NCBI RefSeq assembly: GCF_024679095.1
Contig: NW_026111250.1
Span: forward strand, 434,001-498,000
Origin: Eriocheir sinensis
Taxonomy: Eukaryota > Arthropoda > Malacostraca > Decapoda > Varunidae
Length of the DNA stretch: 64,000 bases
Direction: 5' to 3'
A model generated the notes under the pieces. The model did no database searches, was not told the DNA's origin, and saw only the letters and a list, made by a program, of their open reading frames with translations. Positions 1 to 15,709 of this stretch are shown here, piece by piece. Both the position numbers and the translations under genes were made by a program. Position 1 is the stretch's first letter. Every line of letters starts with the position of its first letter.

Positions 1-3000
1 AGATATGCGAAATACACATAAATAATGTAAATTTGTATCAAAATATATATACGAATACACATAAAATAGAGTAAATTTCTATGAAAATATATATTCAAAA
101 TACATATAAAATTATGAAAATAAGTATAAAAATATATATATCAAATACACCTAAAATAATGAAAACTCGTATCAAAATAAATAAGCAAAATTCCGATAAA
201 AGAACGTATATTTGTAGGAAAATAAATATACAAAATTCACATAAAATTACGAAAATTTGAATAAAAATATATACTAAAATACACATAATTAATTTCAGTT
301 TGTATGAAAATAGATATACATAATACACATATAATTAGTTAAATTTGTATTTAAATACATGTACAAAATACACATAAAATAATGTAAATTTGTATGAAAT
401 GAAAACAAATTCACATAAAATAACGTTCATTTGTATGAAATATATATACAAAATATACATAGAATAATGTAAAATCGTATCAAAATAAATACACAGAATA
501 TCAATAAAATAAAGTAAATTTGTATGAAAATAAAGATGCAAAATACCCATAAAATAAAGCATTTTTTTATGAAAATACATATACAAAAATACACATAGAA
601 TAATTAAATTTGTATTAAAATTAATATACAAAATGCACGTACAATAAGGTAAATTTATATTGAAAAAATATGCAAAATGCACATAAAACAATGTATATTT
701 GTTTCAAAATATATATACGAATACACATAAAATAACATATATTTCTATAGAAATATACACATGAAATGACGTAAATACGTATAAAAATATATATACACAA
801 TACACATTAAATAATGTGAACTCGCGTCAAAATAAATAAACAAAATATCAATAAAAAATGTGTATTTGTATGAAAATAGATATACAAAATACACATAAAA
901 TATTTTAAATTTATATAAAACTCTTTTTATAAAATATATATACCAAAATAATAAAATTTTAAAATTTGTATTACAATAAATATACAAAATGCACATACAA
1001 TAAGGTAGATTTATATTGAAATAGATATGCTAAATACATATAAAACAATGTAAATTTGCTTCAAAATATATATACCAATACACATAAAATAACGTAGATT
1101 ACTATAAAAATATATATACAAAATACACATTAAATGAAGTAAATACGTATAAGAAAATGTATACAAAGTACACATAAAATAATTAAATTTGTATTAAAAT
1201 AAATATACAAAATACACATACAATAAGGTAAATCTATATTGAAATAGATATGCAAAATAAACATAAAATAATGTAAATTTGTATCAAATCATATACGAAT
1301 ACACACAATAAAATAACGTAAATTTTTATGAAAATGTATATAAAAAATACACATAAAATTATGTAAATACGTAGAAAAATATATATACAAAATACACATA
1401 AAATTATGTAAATTCTTATGAAAATATATGAACAAAATTCCACTAAAAGAATGTATATATGTAGGAAAATATAAATACAAAATACAAATAAAATAACTAA
1501 AATTTGTATAAAAATATATAAAAAATACATAAAATAATTTAAATTTGTTTGAAAATAGACATGCAAAATACACATAAAATTAGGCAAATCTGTATTGAAA
1601 TACATATACAAATTACACATAAAATATTGTAAATTTGTATGAAAATATATAAACAAATACATATAAAATAGCGTAAATTTATATAAAATATATATACAAA
1701 ATATACATTAAATAATGTAAATGTTTATAAAAATATATATACAAAATACACATAGAATAATGTAAAATCGTATCAAAATAAATAAACAGAATATAAATAA
1801 AATAATGTAAATTTGTATGAAAATAAAGATGCAAAATAACCAAATAATAACGCATATTTTTACAAATATACACATAAAATATATGTACAAAAATGCACAT
1901 AAAATAAAGTAAATTTGCAAAAAAATATATATACAAAACACACACTAAATAATGTAAATGCGTACATAAAATAACCTAAATTTGTATAAAACAATATACA
2001 AAAATACACAAAAATAATTTAAATTTGTTTGAAAAGAAATATACAAAATACACATAAAATTAGGTAAATTTGTATTGAAATACATATACAAAATACACAT
2101 CAAATAATGTAAATTTGAATGAAAATATATAAACAAATACACTTAAAATAACGTAAATTTGTATAAAATATATATGCAAGATACACATTAAATAATGTAA
2201 ATGTGTATAAAAAATATATATACAAAAAACAAATAGAATAATGTAAAATCGTATCAAAATAAATACACAGAATATCAATAAAATAATGTAAATTTGTATG
2301 AAAATAAAGATACAAAATTCCCAAAAATTATCGCATTTTTTATAAAAATATATTTACCAAAATACACATAAAATATTTAAATTTGTATTGAAATAAATAT
2401 ACAAAATGCATATACAGTAAGGTAAATTTGTATTGAAAGAGATATTCAAAAATACATATAAAACAATGTAAATTTGTTTCAAAATATATATACGAATACA
2501 CATAAAATAAAGTAGATTTCTATAGAAATATATATACAAAATACATATGAAATTATGTAAATACGTATAAAAATATATATACAAAATACATATCAAATAA
2601 TGTAAATTCGTGTCAAAATAAATAAACAAAATATCATGAAAAGAATGTGTATTTGTATGAAAATATATAATAGATAATAAATTTGTATAAAATATATATG
2701 CAAGATACACATTAAATAATTTAAATATGTATAAAAAAGTATATACAAAAAACAAATAGAATAATGTAACATCGTATCAAAATAAATACACCGAATATTA
2801 ATAAAATAATGTAAATTTGTATGAAAATAAAGATGCAAAATTCCCATAAAATAGCGCATTTCTTATAAAAATATATATACCAAAATACACATAAAATATT
2901 TAAATTTGCATTGAAATAAATATACAAAATGCACATACAATAAAGTAAATTTGTGTTGAAAGAGATATGCAAAAATACATATAAAACAATGTAAATTTGT

Positions 3001-3839
3001 TTCAAAATATATATACGAAAACAAATAAAAAAACGTAGATTTCTATAAAAATATATATACAAAATACACATAAAATTAAGTAAATACGTATAAAAAAATG
3101 TATACAAAATACACATAAAATAATGTATTTTCGAATTAAAATAAATGCAAATTTGAATGAAAATATAAAAACAAATACACTTAAAATAACGTAAATTTGT
3201 ATAAAATATATAAGCAAGATACACATTAAATAATGTAAATGTGTATAAAAAATTATATACAAAAAACAAATAGAATAATGTAAAATCGTATCAAAATAAA
3301 TACACAGAATATCAATAAAATAATGTAAATTTGTATGAAAATAAAGATGCAAAATTCCCAAAAATTATCACATTTTTTATAAAAATATATATACAAAAAT
3401 ACACATAAAATATTTAAATTTGTATTGAAATAAATATACAAAATGCATATACAGTAAGGTAAATTTGTATTAAAAGAGATATTCAAAAATACATATAAAA
3501 CAATGTAAATTTGTTTCAAAATATATATACGAATACACATAAAATAAAGTAGATTTCTTTAGAAATATAGATACAAAATACATATGAAATTATGTAAATA
3601 CGTATAAAAATATATATACAAAATACATATCAAATAATGTAAATTCGTGTCAAAATAAATAAACAAAATATGAAAAGAATGTGTATTTGTATTAAAATAA
3701 ATAATAGATAATAAATTTGTATAAAATATATATGCAAGATACTCATTAAATAATGTAAATATGTATAAAAAAGTATATACAAAAAACAAATAGAATAATG
3801 TAAATTCGTATCAAAATAAATACACCGAATATTAATAAA
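1..3839. repeat. 3.8 kb direct segmental duplication, copy A
   Basis: Matches 11857-15709 almost base for base in the same orientation. The offset is 11856 up to about 740. It becomes 11867 after an 11-bp gap in this copy (near 750, where the other copy has extra bases at about 12611-12621). It becomes 11870 after a 3-bp gap near 3670. Only scattered substitutions separate the copies otherwise. Similarity stops at about 3839, where this copy switches strand. The left end lies outside the window, so the duplicated unit may be longer. Confidence 0.92.
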
Positions 3840-3845
3840 TAACGT
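1..3845 (-). repeat. A-form satellite block 1
   Basis: A continuous A-form array. The first 2.2 kb is a mixed series of monomer variants. From about 2270 the array becomes the ordered ~1.03 kb higher-order unit. A marker monomer containing AAAGATGC or AAAGATAC occurs at 532, 1825, 2306, 2829 and 3343, the last three about 514-523 bp apart. The ATAATAGATAATAA marker is at 2667 and 3701. Nearly the whole block is duplicated at 11857-15709. Confidence 0.93.
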
Positions 3846-3957
3846 CATTTTAAGTGTATTTGTTTATATAATTTCATTCAAATTTACATTATTTTAAGTG
3901 TATTTTGTATATGTATTTCAATACAAATTTACCTAATTTTATATTTAATATTTATTG
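3846..3957 (+). repeat. Short T-form island
   Basis: About 110 bp (two and a half monomers) reads in the T form between two A-form blocks, with words such as CAAATTTACATTATTTTAAG and TTTCAATACAAATTTACC. Its left edge coincides with the end of the 3.8 kb duplication. It is followed by a run of eleven T at 3977-3987. Confidence 0.85.
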
Positions 3958-5727
3958 TAAAAATAAATATAAAAAATTTTTTTTTTTGCATATAAATATA
4001 GAGTAAATTTCTATGAAATATATATTCAAAATACATATAAAATTATGTAAATAAGTATAAAATATATATATCAAATACAAATAAAAAACGTAGATTTCTA
4101 TCAAAATAAATAAACAAAATTCCGATAAAAGAACGTATATTTGTAAAAAATAAATATACAAAATACACATAAAATTACGTAAATTTCAATAAAATATATA
4201 AAAAAACAAAAAATAAATTTCAATTTGTATGAAAATATATATACAAAATACACATATAATTAGTTAAATTTGTATTTAAATACATGTACAAAATACATAA
4301 AATAATGTAAATTTGTATGAAATATAAACAAAATCACATAAAATAACGTACATTTGTATAAAATAGATCTACAAAATATACATAGAATAATGTAAATCGT
4401 ATCAAAATAAATACACAGAATATCAATAAAATAAGTGTAATTTTGTATGAAAATAAAGATGCAAAATACCCATAAAATAAAGCCTATTTTTTAAAAATAC
4501 ATATACAAGAATACACATAGAATAATTAAATTTGTATTAAAATTAATATACAAAATACATGTACAATAAGGAAATTTGTATAGAAAAATATACAAAATGC
4601 ATAAAACAATGTATATTTGTTTCAAAATATATATACGAATACATACAATAACGTATATTTCTAGAAAATATATATAAAAAATACATGAAATGACGTAAAT
4701 ACGTATAAAATATATATACAAAACACATTAAATAATGTAAATTCGCATCAAATAAATAAACAAAAAATCAATAAAAGAATGTGTATTTGTATGAAAATAG
4801 ATATACAAAATACACATAAAATATTGTAAATTTGTATAAAACTCTATTAAAAAAATACACAAAAATAATTTAAATTTGTATAAAAATATATATACAAAAT
4901 ACAAATAAAACTAGTTAAATTTCTATTGAAATACATATACAAAATACACATAAAATAATGTAAATTTGAATGAAAATATATAAACAAATACACTTAAAAT
5001 AACGTAAATTTGTATGAAATATAATGTAAATATGTATAAAAAAATATATACAAAACACAAATAGAATAATGTAAAATAGTATCAAAATAAATACACAGAA
5101 TATTAATAAAATAATGTAAATTTGTATGAAAATAAAGATAAAAAATCATAAAACAACGCATTTTTTATGAAAATATATATAACAAAATGCACATAAAATA
5201 TTTAAATTTGTATTACAATAAATATACAAAATGCACATACAATAAGGTAAATTTGTATTGAAATAGATATACCAAAATACATATAAAACAATGTAAATTT
5301 GTTTCAAAATATATATACGAATACACATAAAATAACGTAGATTTCTATAAAACATATATACAAAATACATAAAATGAAGTAAATACGTATAAGAAAATGT
5401 ATACAAAATACACATAAAATAATGTAAATTGTATCAAAATAAATAAACTAAATGCCAATAAATGAATGTTTACTTGTATAAAATAAATATACAAAATACA
5501 TAAAATAACGTAAAATTGTATAAAATATACAAAAATAACAAAAATAATTAAATTTGTATGAAAATAGATATACAAAGACACATAAAATAAGCTAAATTTG
5601 AATTGAAATAAATATAGAAAATACATAAAATAATGTAAATTTGTATCAAAATATATATTCAAATACATATATTATTAATATACAAAATGCGTATATAATA
5701 AGGTAAATTTGTATTGAAAAAAATATG
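3958..5727 (-). repeat. A-form satellite block 2
   Basis: An A-form array whose monomer order follows 9190-10960, and more loosely 72-1240. It is clearly more indel-ridden: many A runs are one base shorter than in the parallel copy. At about 5722 it ends in a variant of the recurrent A-to-T junction, carrying ATATGCAC where other copies have ATATGCAACATACAC. Confidence 0.87.
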
Positions 5728-5745
5728 CACGTTTACTCATACATT
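5716..5745. other. Recurrent junction J1, variant copy
   Basis: A-form GAAAAAAATATGCAC meets T-form GTTTACTCATAC. Other copies (about 20551, 30141, 30509, 35709, 37639, and reversed at 62764) read TATGCAACATACACG before TTTACTCATAC or TTTATTCATAC, so this one has lost the ACATAC step. Confidence 0.85.
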
Positions 5746-6702
5746 TATGTTAAATATTATTGGTATTTTTTATTTAATTTATATACAAAATACATGATGT
5801 ACATATTATATTTATATTTATATATTTTTATATAAATACATTTTATATGTTTATATACATTAATGTAAATTTGTATTATATATTTATACAAATTTACTTT
5901 ATTTTACGTATTTGTATAATATTTTATGTAAATTTGTTTTAATATATATATTTGAATTCAAATTTATTTTAATTGTAATTTCTATATTTATATATATTTT
6001 GATACAAAATTACATTGTATTGTTTTATATATTTTATATCTATTTAATTTACGTTATAAATGTGTATTTTGTATATTTATATTTATACATAATTTTAATT
6101 TTTTTTTATTGTTTTGTTTATTTATTTTGATACTAACTTACATTATTTATGTGTTTTGCATATTTTTATACGTATTTACTTCATTTTATGTGTATTTTGA
6201 ATATATATTTTTATAAAAAAAATACGTTATTTTATGTGTATTCGTATATATTTTTTGAAACAAATTTACATTGTTTTTATAGGTATTTGCATATCTATTT
6301 CAATAAATTTCATTTTTATTGTTATATTTGTAATTTGATAATTTATAAATATATACAAATTTACATTATTTTAAATAAGTGTATTTGTTTATGTATATTT
6401 TACAATACAAATTTACATTATTTTATGTGTATTTTGTATCATATTATATACAAATTACTCTATTTTAAATGTGTATTTTGTATATAATTTATACAAAATT
6501 TACATATAATAATGTATTTTGTATATCTATTTTCATACAAATACACATTCTTTTATTGATATTTTGTTTATTTTATCGCGAATTTTATGTAAATACAAAT
6601 TTAACTAATTATATGTGTATTTCGTATATCTATTTTCGTAAAAAATGAAATTTATTTTTGTTTTTTGTATATATTTTTATATCTATCAAATTTTCGTAAT
6701 CT
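5728..6702 (+). repeat. Degenerate T-form block
   Basis: T-form monomers remain recognisable (CAAATTTACATTATTTTA at several places) but spacing is irregular and many monomers are shortened or merged into plain A/T runs, especially at 5750-6130. The right end, ATTTTCGTAATCTTAT, is one of three copies of a recurrent T-to-A junction. No gene-like sequence was seen. Confidence 0.8.
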
Positions 6703-6911
6703 TATTACAAAATATATTTAACCAAATATACCAAAATACATAAAATATTTAAATTTACATTGAAATAAATATACAAAATGCACATAAAATAAGTAAATTT
6801 GTATTGAAAGAGATATATACAAAATACATATAAAACAATGTAAATTTGTTTCAAAATATATATACAAATAAAAAAGATTCTATAAAAATATATATACAAA
6901 ATACACTTTAC
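6703..6911 (-). repeat. Short A-form block
   Basis: About 210 bp of A-form monomers. It starts with a short degenerate stretch at the junction and continues with the variant order seen at 36600-36800 and 53040-53240 (ATACCAAAATAC, then AATGCACATA, then GAAAGAGATAT, then TTTGTTTCAAAATATATATAC). It ends where ACACAG is joined to T-form TTTTTTATACGTATTTAC. Confidence 0.83.
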
Positions 6912-9181
6912 ACAGTTTTTTATACGTATTTACTTAATATTATGTGTATTTTGTTTATGTAGTTTTATAGAAATCTAGGTTATTTAATATTCATATATAT
7001 TTAAACAAATTTACATTATTTTATATGTATTTTGCATATCTATTTCAATACAAATTTACTTATTATGTGCATTTTGTATATTTATTTTAATACAAACTCA
7101 AATATTTATATGTATTTTGGTATCAATAATTTTATAAAAATGCGTTATTTTATAAGTATTTTGCATCTTAATTTTCATACAAATTTTCATTATTTTATTA
7201 ATATTCTGTGTATATATTTTGATACAATTTATTATTCTATTTATTGTTTATATATTTTATATTTAATTAATATTATTATTTGTATATATATTTATACAAA
7301 TTTACATTATATATGTATTTGTTTATATATTTCTTTCAAATTTTACATTATTTAATTTTGTATATTTTAATATTTCAACAATTTATAAGTGTATTTTGTA
7401 CATATTTTTATACGTATTTACATTATTTTATGTATTTTGTTTATATATTTTAAACAAATTTACGTTATTATATGTATTTTATAAATATTGTGATACAAAT
7501 TTACATTATTTTTATGTATTTTGTATATAAATTTAAATTCAAATTTATCTTATTTTATATTTATTTTTTATATATATTTTCATACGAATTTAATTACTTC
7601 TGTGTATTTTTGTATATAGTTTTATACAAATTTACATTATTTTATGTGTATTTTATATATTTATATTTATACAAATACACATTCTCTATTGGTATTTTGT
7701 ATATTTATTTTGATACGATTTTACATTATTTTATGTGTATTTTGTATACATTTTTTTATACGTATTTACTTCATTTTATGTGTATTTTGTATATATATTT
7801 TTATACAAATCTACGTAATTTTATGTGTATTCGTATATATATTTTGAAACAAATTTACATTTTATATGTATTTTGCATATCTATTTCAATACAGATTTAC
7901 CTTATTGTATGTGTATTTTGTATATTTATTTTAATACAAGTTAATTTTTGTATGTGTATTTTTGTATATATATTTAAAAAAAAAAAAGTTATCATATAGG
8001 TATTTTGCTTCTTTATTTTCATACAAATTTACATTATTTTATTAATATTCTGTGTATTTATTTTGATACGATTTTACATTATTCTATTTGTGTTTTGTAT
8101 ATATTTTTTTATACAAATTTACGTTATTTTAAGTGTATTTTTTTATTTATTTTAATTAAAATTTAAATTATTTTATTTTTATTTTTTATATTTATTTAAA
8201 TACAAATTTACCTAATTTTATGTGTATTTTGTATATTTATTTTCATACAATTTTAAATTATTTTTGTGTATTTTTGTATATAGTTTTATACAAATTTATG
8301 TTATCTTATGTGTATTTTGTATATTTATTTTCATACAAATACACATTCTTTTATTGACATTATTTAATGTGTATTTTGTATATATATTTTTATACGTATT
8401 TACATCCTTTCATGTGTATTTTGTATATTTATAAAAAAATGCGTTATTTTATGGGTATTTTGCATCTTTATTTTCATACAAATTTACATTATTTTATTTA
8501 CATTCTGTGTATTTATTTTAATACGATTTTACATTATTCTATTTGTGTTTTGTATAAATATTTTTTATACATATTTACATTATTTAATGAGTATTTTTTA
8601 GATATATTTTATACAAATTTATGTTAATTTATGTGTATTTGTTTATATATTTTCATTCAAATTTACATTATTTTATGTGTATTTTGTATATGTTTTTCTT
8701 TACAAATTTACCTAATTTTATGTGTATTTTGTATATTTATTTTCATACAAATTTAACTTATTTTTGTGTATTTTTATATATAGTTTTATACAAATTTACG
8801 TTATTTTATGTGTATTTTGTATATGTATTTTCATACAAATACACATTCTTTTATTGATATTTTAATTATTTATTTTGACACGAATTTACATTATTTAATG
8901 TGTATTTTGTATATATATTTTTATACGTATTTACAACATTTCATGTATATCATGTATATATTTCTATAGAAATCTACGTTATTTTATGTGTATTCGTATA
9001 TATATTTTGAAACAAATCTACATTATTTTATGTGTATTTTGTATATATATTTCATTATATATTTACGTTATTTTATGTGTATTTTCTATATATTTTCATT
9101 CAAATACATTATTTTATCGGTATTTTGTTAATTTATTTCGATACGAATATAAATTATTTCATGTGTATTTTCTATACATAT
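6912..9181 (+). repeat. T-form satellite block
   Basis: A T-form array. The part to about 7500 is irregular; after that the monomers are regular. The stretch 7640-8100 follows the same variant order as 39850-40330 and 43380-43870. The stretch 8220-8610 closely matches 50350-50750, including the truncated monomer with TTTATAAAAAAATGCG. A run of twelve A at 7976-7987 interrupts one monomer. Confidence 0.88.
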
Positions 9182-11856
9182 ACATATAGAGTAGATTTCT
9201 ATGAAAATATATATTCAAAATACATATAAAATTATGTAAATAAGTATAAAATATATATATCAAATACACCTAAAAAAATAGAAAATTCGTATCAAAATAA
9301 ATAAATAAAATTCCGATATAAGAACGTATATTTGTAGGAAAGTAAATATTCAAAATACACATAAAATTACAAAATTTGAATAAAAATATATACAAAAATA
9401 CACAAAATTAATTTCAATTTGTATGAAAATAGATATACAAAATACACATATAATTAGTTAAATTTGTATTTAAATACATGTACAAAATTCACATAAAATA
9501 ATGTAAATTTGTATGAAATGAAAACAAATTCACATAAAATAACGTACATTGGTATAAAATAGATATACAAAATATACATAGAATAATGTAAAATCGTATC
9601 AAAATAAATACAAAGAATATATAAAATAATGTAATTTTGTATGAAAATAAAGATGCAAAATACCCATAAAATAAAGCATATTTTTATAAAATACATATAC
9701 AAAAATACACATAGAATAGCTAAATTTGTATTAAAATTAATATACAAAATGCACGTACAATAAGGGAAATTTGTATTGAAAAAATATGCAAAATGCACAT
9801 AAAACAATGTATATTTGTTTCAAAATATATATACGAATACACATAAAATAACGTATATTTCTATAGAAATATATATACAAAATACACATGAAATGACGTA
9901 AATACGTATATGAATATATACACAATACACATTAAATAATGTAAATTCGCATCAAAATAAATAAGCAAATATCAATAAAAGAATGTGTATTTGTATGAAA
10001 ATAGATATACAAAATACACATAAAATATTGTAAATTTGAATAAAACTCTATACAAAAATACACAAAAAATAATTTAAATTTGTATAAAATATTTATACAA
10101 AATACACATGAAATTAGGTAAATTTCTATTGAAATACATATACAAAATACACATAAAATAATGTAAATTTGAATAAAAATATATAAACAAATACACTTAA
10201 AATAACGAAAATTTGTATGAAATATATATAGAAAATACACATTAAATAGTGTAAATATGTATAAAAAAATATATACAAAACACAAATAGAATAATGTAAA
10301 ATAGTATCAAAATAAATACACTGAATATTAATAAAATAATGTAAATTTGTATGAAAATAAAGATGCAAAATACCCATAAAACAACGCATTTTTGTATGAA
10401 AATATATATACCAAAATTCACATGAAATATTTAAATTTGTATGACAATAAATATACAAAATGCACATACAATAAGGTAAATTTGTATTGAAATAGATATG
10501 CAAAATACATATAAAACAATGTAAATTTGTTTCAAAATATACATACGAATACTCATAAAATAACGTAGATTTCTATAAAATATATATACAAAATACACAT
10601 AAAATGAAGTAAATACGTATAAGAATATGTATACAAAATACACATAAAATAATGTAAATTCTTATCAAAATAAATAAACTAAATGCCAATAAAAGAATGT
10701 TTACTTGTATAAATATAAATATACAAAATACACATAAAATAACGTAAAATTGTATAAAACTATATACAAAAATAAACAAAAATAATTAAATTTGTATGAA
10801 AATAGATATACAAAAGACACATAAAATAAGCTAAATTTGAATTGAAATAAATATAGAAAATACATAAAATAATGTAAATTTGTATCAAAATATATATTCA
10901 AATACACATATAATAACGTAAATTTGTATAAAAATATATAAACAAAATACACATTAAATAATGTAAATACGTATAAAAGATATGTACGTAATGTAATAAT
11001 TTATAAAATTAAAGATGCAAAATACCCATAAAATATCTTATATTTAAAAAAAAATATATACAAAAATACACATAAAATAATTAAATTTGTATTAAAATAA
11101 ATATACAAAATACACATACAATAAGGTAGATTTTTATTGAAATAGATATGCAAAAAACACATAAAATAATGAAAATTTTTATCAAAATATATACGAATAC
11201 ACACAATAAAATTACGTAAATTTTTATGAAAATATATATACAAAATACACAGAAAATAATATAAATACATAGAAAAATATATATACAAAATACACATAAA
11301 ATAATGTAAATTCGTATCAAAATAAATAAACAAAATTTCCTCTAAAAGAATGTATATGTGTAGGAAAATATATATACAAAATACAAATAAAATAAAAAAA
11401 AAATGTATAAAAATAATACAAAAATACACAAAAATATTTTAAATTTGTTTGAAAATAGATATGCAAAATACAAATGAAATTAGGCAAATTTTTATTGAAA
11501 TACATATACAAAATACACATAAAATAATGTAAATTTGTATGAAAATATATAAACAAATACACATAAGATAACGTAATTTCCATAAAATATATGTACAAAA
11601 TATACATTAAATAATGTGAATATGTCTAAAAATATATATACAAAATACACAGAATAACGTAAAATCGTATCAAAATAAATAAACAGGCAATCAATAAAAT
11701 AATGTAAATTTGTATGAAAATAAAGATGCAAAATACCGATATAATAACGCATATTTGTTTAAAAATATATATACAAAAATACACATAAAATAATTAAATT
11801 TGCATCAAAATAAATATACAAAAGGCACATACAATAAAGAAAATTTGTATTGAAAT

Positions 11857-14800
11857 AGATATGCGAAATACACATAAATAATGTAAATTTGTATCAAAAT
11901 ATATATACGAATACACATAAAATAGAGTAAATTTCTATGAAAATATATATTCAAAATACATATAAAATTATGAAAATAAGTATAAAAATATATATATCAA
12001 ATACACCTAAAATAATGAAAACTCTTATGAAAATAAATAAGCAAAATTCCGATAAAAGAACGTATATTTGTAGGAAAATAAATATACAAAATTCACATAA
12101 AATTACGAAAATTTGAATAAAAATATATACTAAAATACACATAATTAATTTCAGTTTGTATGAAAATAGATATACATAATACACATATAATTAGTTAAAT
12201 TTGTATTTAAATACATGTACAAAATACACATAAAATAATGTAAATTTGTATGAAATGAAAACAAATTCACATAAAATAACGTTCATATGTATGAAATATA
12301 TATACAAAATATACATAGAATAATGTAAAATCGTATCAAAATAAATACACAGAATATCAATAAAATAAAGTAAATTTGTATGAAAATAAAGATGCAAAAT
12401 ACCCATAAAATAAAGCATTTTTTTATGAAAATACATATACAAAAATACACATAGAATAATTAAATTTGTATTAAAATTAATATACAAAATGCACGTACAA
12501 TAAGGTAAATTTATATTGAAAAAATATGCAAAATGCACATAAAACAATGTATATTTGTTTCAAAATATATATACGAATACACATAAAATAACATATATTT
12601 CTATAGAAATATATTTACAAAATACACATGAAATGACGTAAATACGTATAAAAATATATATACACAATACACATTAAATAATGTGAACTCGCGTCAAAAT
12701 AAATAAACAAAATATCAATAAAAAATGTGTATTTGTATGAAAATAGATATACAAAATACACATAAAATATTTTAAATTTATATAAAACTCTTTTTATAAA
12801 AATATATATACCAAAATAATAAAATTTTAAAATTTGTATTACAATAAATATACAAAATGCACATACAATAAGGTAGATTTATATTGAAATAGATATGCTA
12901 AATACATATAAAACAATGTAAATTTGCTTCAAAATATATATACCAATACACATAAAATAACGTAGATTACTATAAAAATATATATACAAAATACACATTA
13001 AATGAAGTAAATACGTATAAGAAAATGTATACAAAGTACACATAAAATAATTAAATTTGTATTAAAATAAATATACAAAATACACATACAATAAGGTAAA
13101 TCTATATTGAAATAGATATGCAAAATAAACATAAAATAATGTAAATTTGTATCAAATCATATACGAATACACACAATAAAATAACGTAAATTTTATGAAA
13201 ATGTATATAAAAAATACACATAAAATAATGTAAATACGTAGAAAAATATATATACAAAATACACATAAAATTATGTAAATTCTTATGAAAATAAATGAAC
13301 AAAATTCCACTAAAAGAATGTATATATGTAGGAAAATATAAATACAAAATACAAATAAAATAACTAAAATTTGTATAAAAATATATAAAAAATACATAAA
13401 ATAATTTAAATTTGTTTGAAAATAGACATGCAAAATACACATAAAATTAGGCAAATCTGTATTGAAATACATATACAAATTACACATAAAATATTGTAAA
13501 TTTGTATGAAAATATATAAACAAATACATATAAAATAGCGTAAATTTATATAAAATATATATACAAAATATACATTAAATAATGTAAATGTTTATAAAAA
13601 TATATATACAAAATACACATAGAATAATGTAAAATCGTATCAAAATAAATAAACAGAATATCAATAAAATAATGTAAATTTGTATGAAAATAAAGATGCA
13701 AAATAACCAAATAATAACGCATATTTTTACAAATATACACATAAAATATATGTACAAAAATGCACATAAAATAAAGTAAATTTGCAAAAAAATATATATA
13801 CAAAACACACACTAAATAATGTAAATGCGTGCATAAAATAACCTAAATTTGTATAAAACAATATACAAAAATACACAAAAATAATTTAAATTTGTTTGAA
13901 AAGAAATATACAAAATACACATAAAATTAGGTAAATTTGTATTGAAATACATATACAAAATACACATCAAATAATGTAAATTTGAATGAAAATATATAAA
14001 CAAATACACTTAAAATAACGTAAATTTGTATAAAATATATATGCAAGATACACATTAAATAATGTAAATGTGTATAAAAAATATATATACAAAAAACAAA
14101 TAGAATAATGTAAAATCGTATCAAAATAAATACACAGAATATCAATAAAATAATGTAAATTTGTATGAAAATAAAGATACAAAATTCCCAAAAATTATCG
14201 CATTTTATATAAAAATATATTTACCAAAATACACATAAAATATTTAAATTTGTATTGAAATAAATATACAAAATGCATATACAGTAAGGTAAATTTGTAT
14301 TGAAAGAGATATTCAAAAATACATATCAAACAATGTAAATTTGTTTCAAAATATATATACGAATACACATAAAATAAAGTAGATTTCTATAGAAATATAT
14401 ATACAAAATACATATGAAATTATGTAAATACGTATAAAAATATATATACAAAATACATATCAAATAATGTAAATTCGTGTCAAAATAAATAAACAAAATA
14501 TCATGAAAAGAATGTGTATTTGTATGAAAATATATAATAGATAATAAATTTGTATAAAATATATATGCAAGATACACATTAAATAATGTAAATATGTATA
14601 AAAAAGTATATACAAAAAACAAATAGAATAATGTAACATCGTATCAAAATAAATACACCGAATATTAATAAAATAATGTAAATTTATATGAAAATAAAGA
14701 TGCAAAATTCCCATAAAATAGCGCATTTCTTATAAAAATATATATACCAAAATACACATAAAATATTTAAATTTGCATTGAAATAAATATACAAAATGCA

Positions 14801-15709
14801 CATACAATAAAGTAAATTTGTGTTGAAAGAGATATGCAAAAATACATATAAAACAATGTAAATTTGTTTCAAAATATATATACGAAAACAAATAAAAAAA
14901 CGTAGATTTCTATAAAAATATATATACAAAATACACATAAAATTAAGTAAATACGTAAAAAAAAATGTATACAAAATACACATAAAATAATGTATTTTCG
15001 AATTAAAATAAATGCAAATTTGAATGAAAATATAAAAACAAATACACTTAAAATAACGTAAATTTGTATAAAATATATAAGCAAGATACACATTAAATAA
15101 TGTAAATGTGTATAAAAAATTATATACAAAAAACAAATAGAATAATGTAAAATCGTATCAAAATAAATACACAGAATATCAATAAAATAATGTAAATTTG
15201 TATGAAAATAAAGATGCAAAATTCCCAAAAATTATCACATTTTTTATAAAAATATATATACAAAAATACACATAAAATATTTAAATTTGTATTGAAATAA
15301 ATATACAAAATGCATATACAGTAAGGTAAATTTGTATTAAAAGAGATATTCAAAAATACATATAAAACAATGTAAATTTGTTTCAAAATATATATACGAA
15401 TACACATAAAATAAAGTAGATTTCTTTAGAAATATAGATACAAAATACATATGAAATTATGTAAATACGTATAAAAATATATATACAAAATACATATCAA
15501 ATAATGTAAATTCGTGTCAAAATAAATAAACAAAATATCATGAAAAGAATGTGTATTTGTATAAAAATAGATAATAGATAATAAATTTGTGTAAAATATA
15601 TATGCAAGATACTCATTAAATAATGTAAATATGTATAAAAAAGTATATACAAAAAACAAATAGAATAATGTAAATTCGTATCAAAATAAATACACCGAAT
15701 ATTAATAAA
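11857..15709. repeat. 3.8 kb direct segmental duplication, copy B
   Basis: Nearly identical to 1-3839. Relative to that copy it keeps 11 bp near 12611-12621 and 3 bp near 15539. Beyond 15709 it runs on into more higher-order repeat, whereas copy A switches strand, so copy B looks uninterrupted and copy A truncated. That is an inference from continuity. Confidence 0.92.

Noticed and set aside
3977..3987. T11 run as a poly(A) tail of an inserted element
   Set aside because: Only ordinary satellite lies on both sides; no foreign sequence accompanies it.
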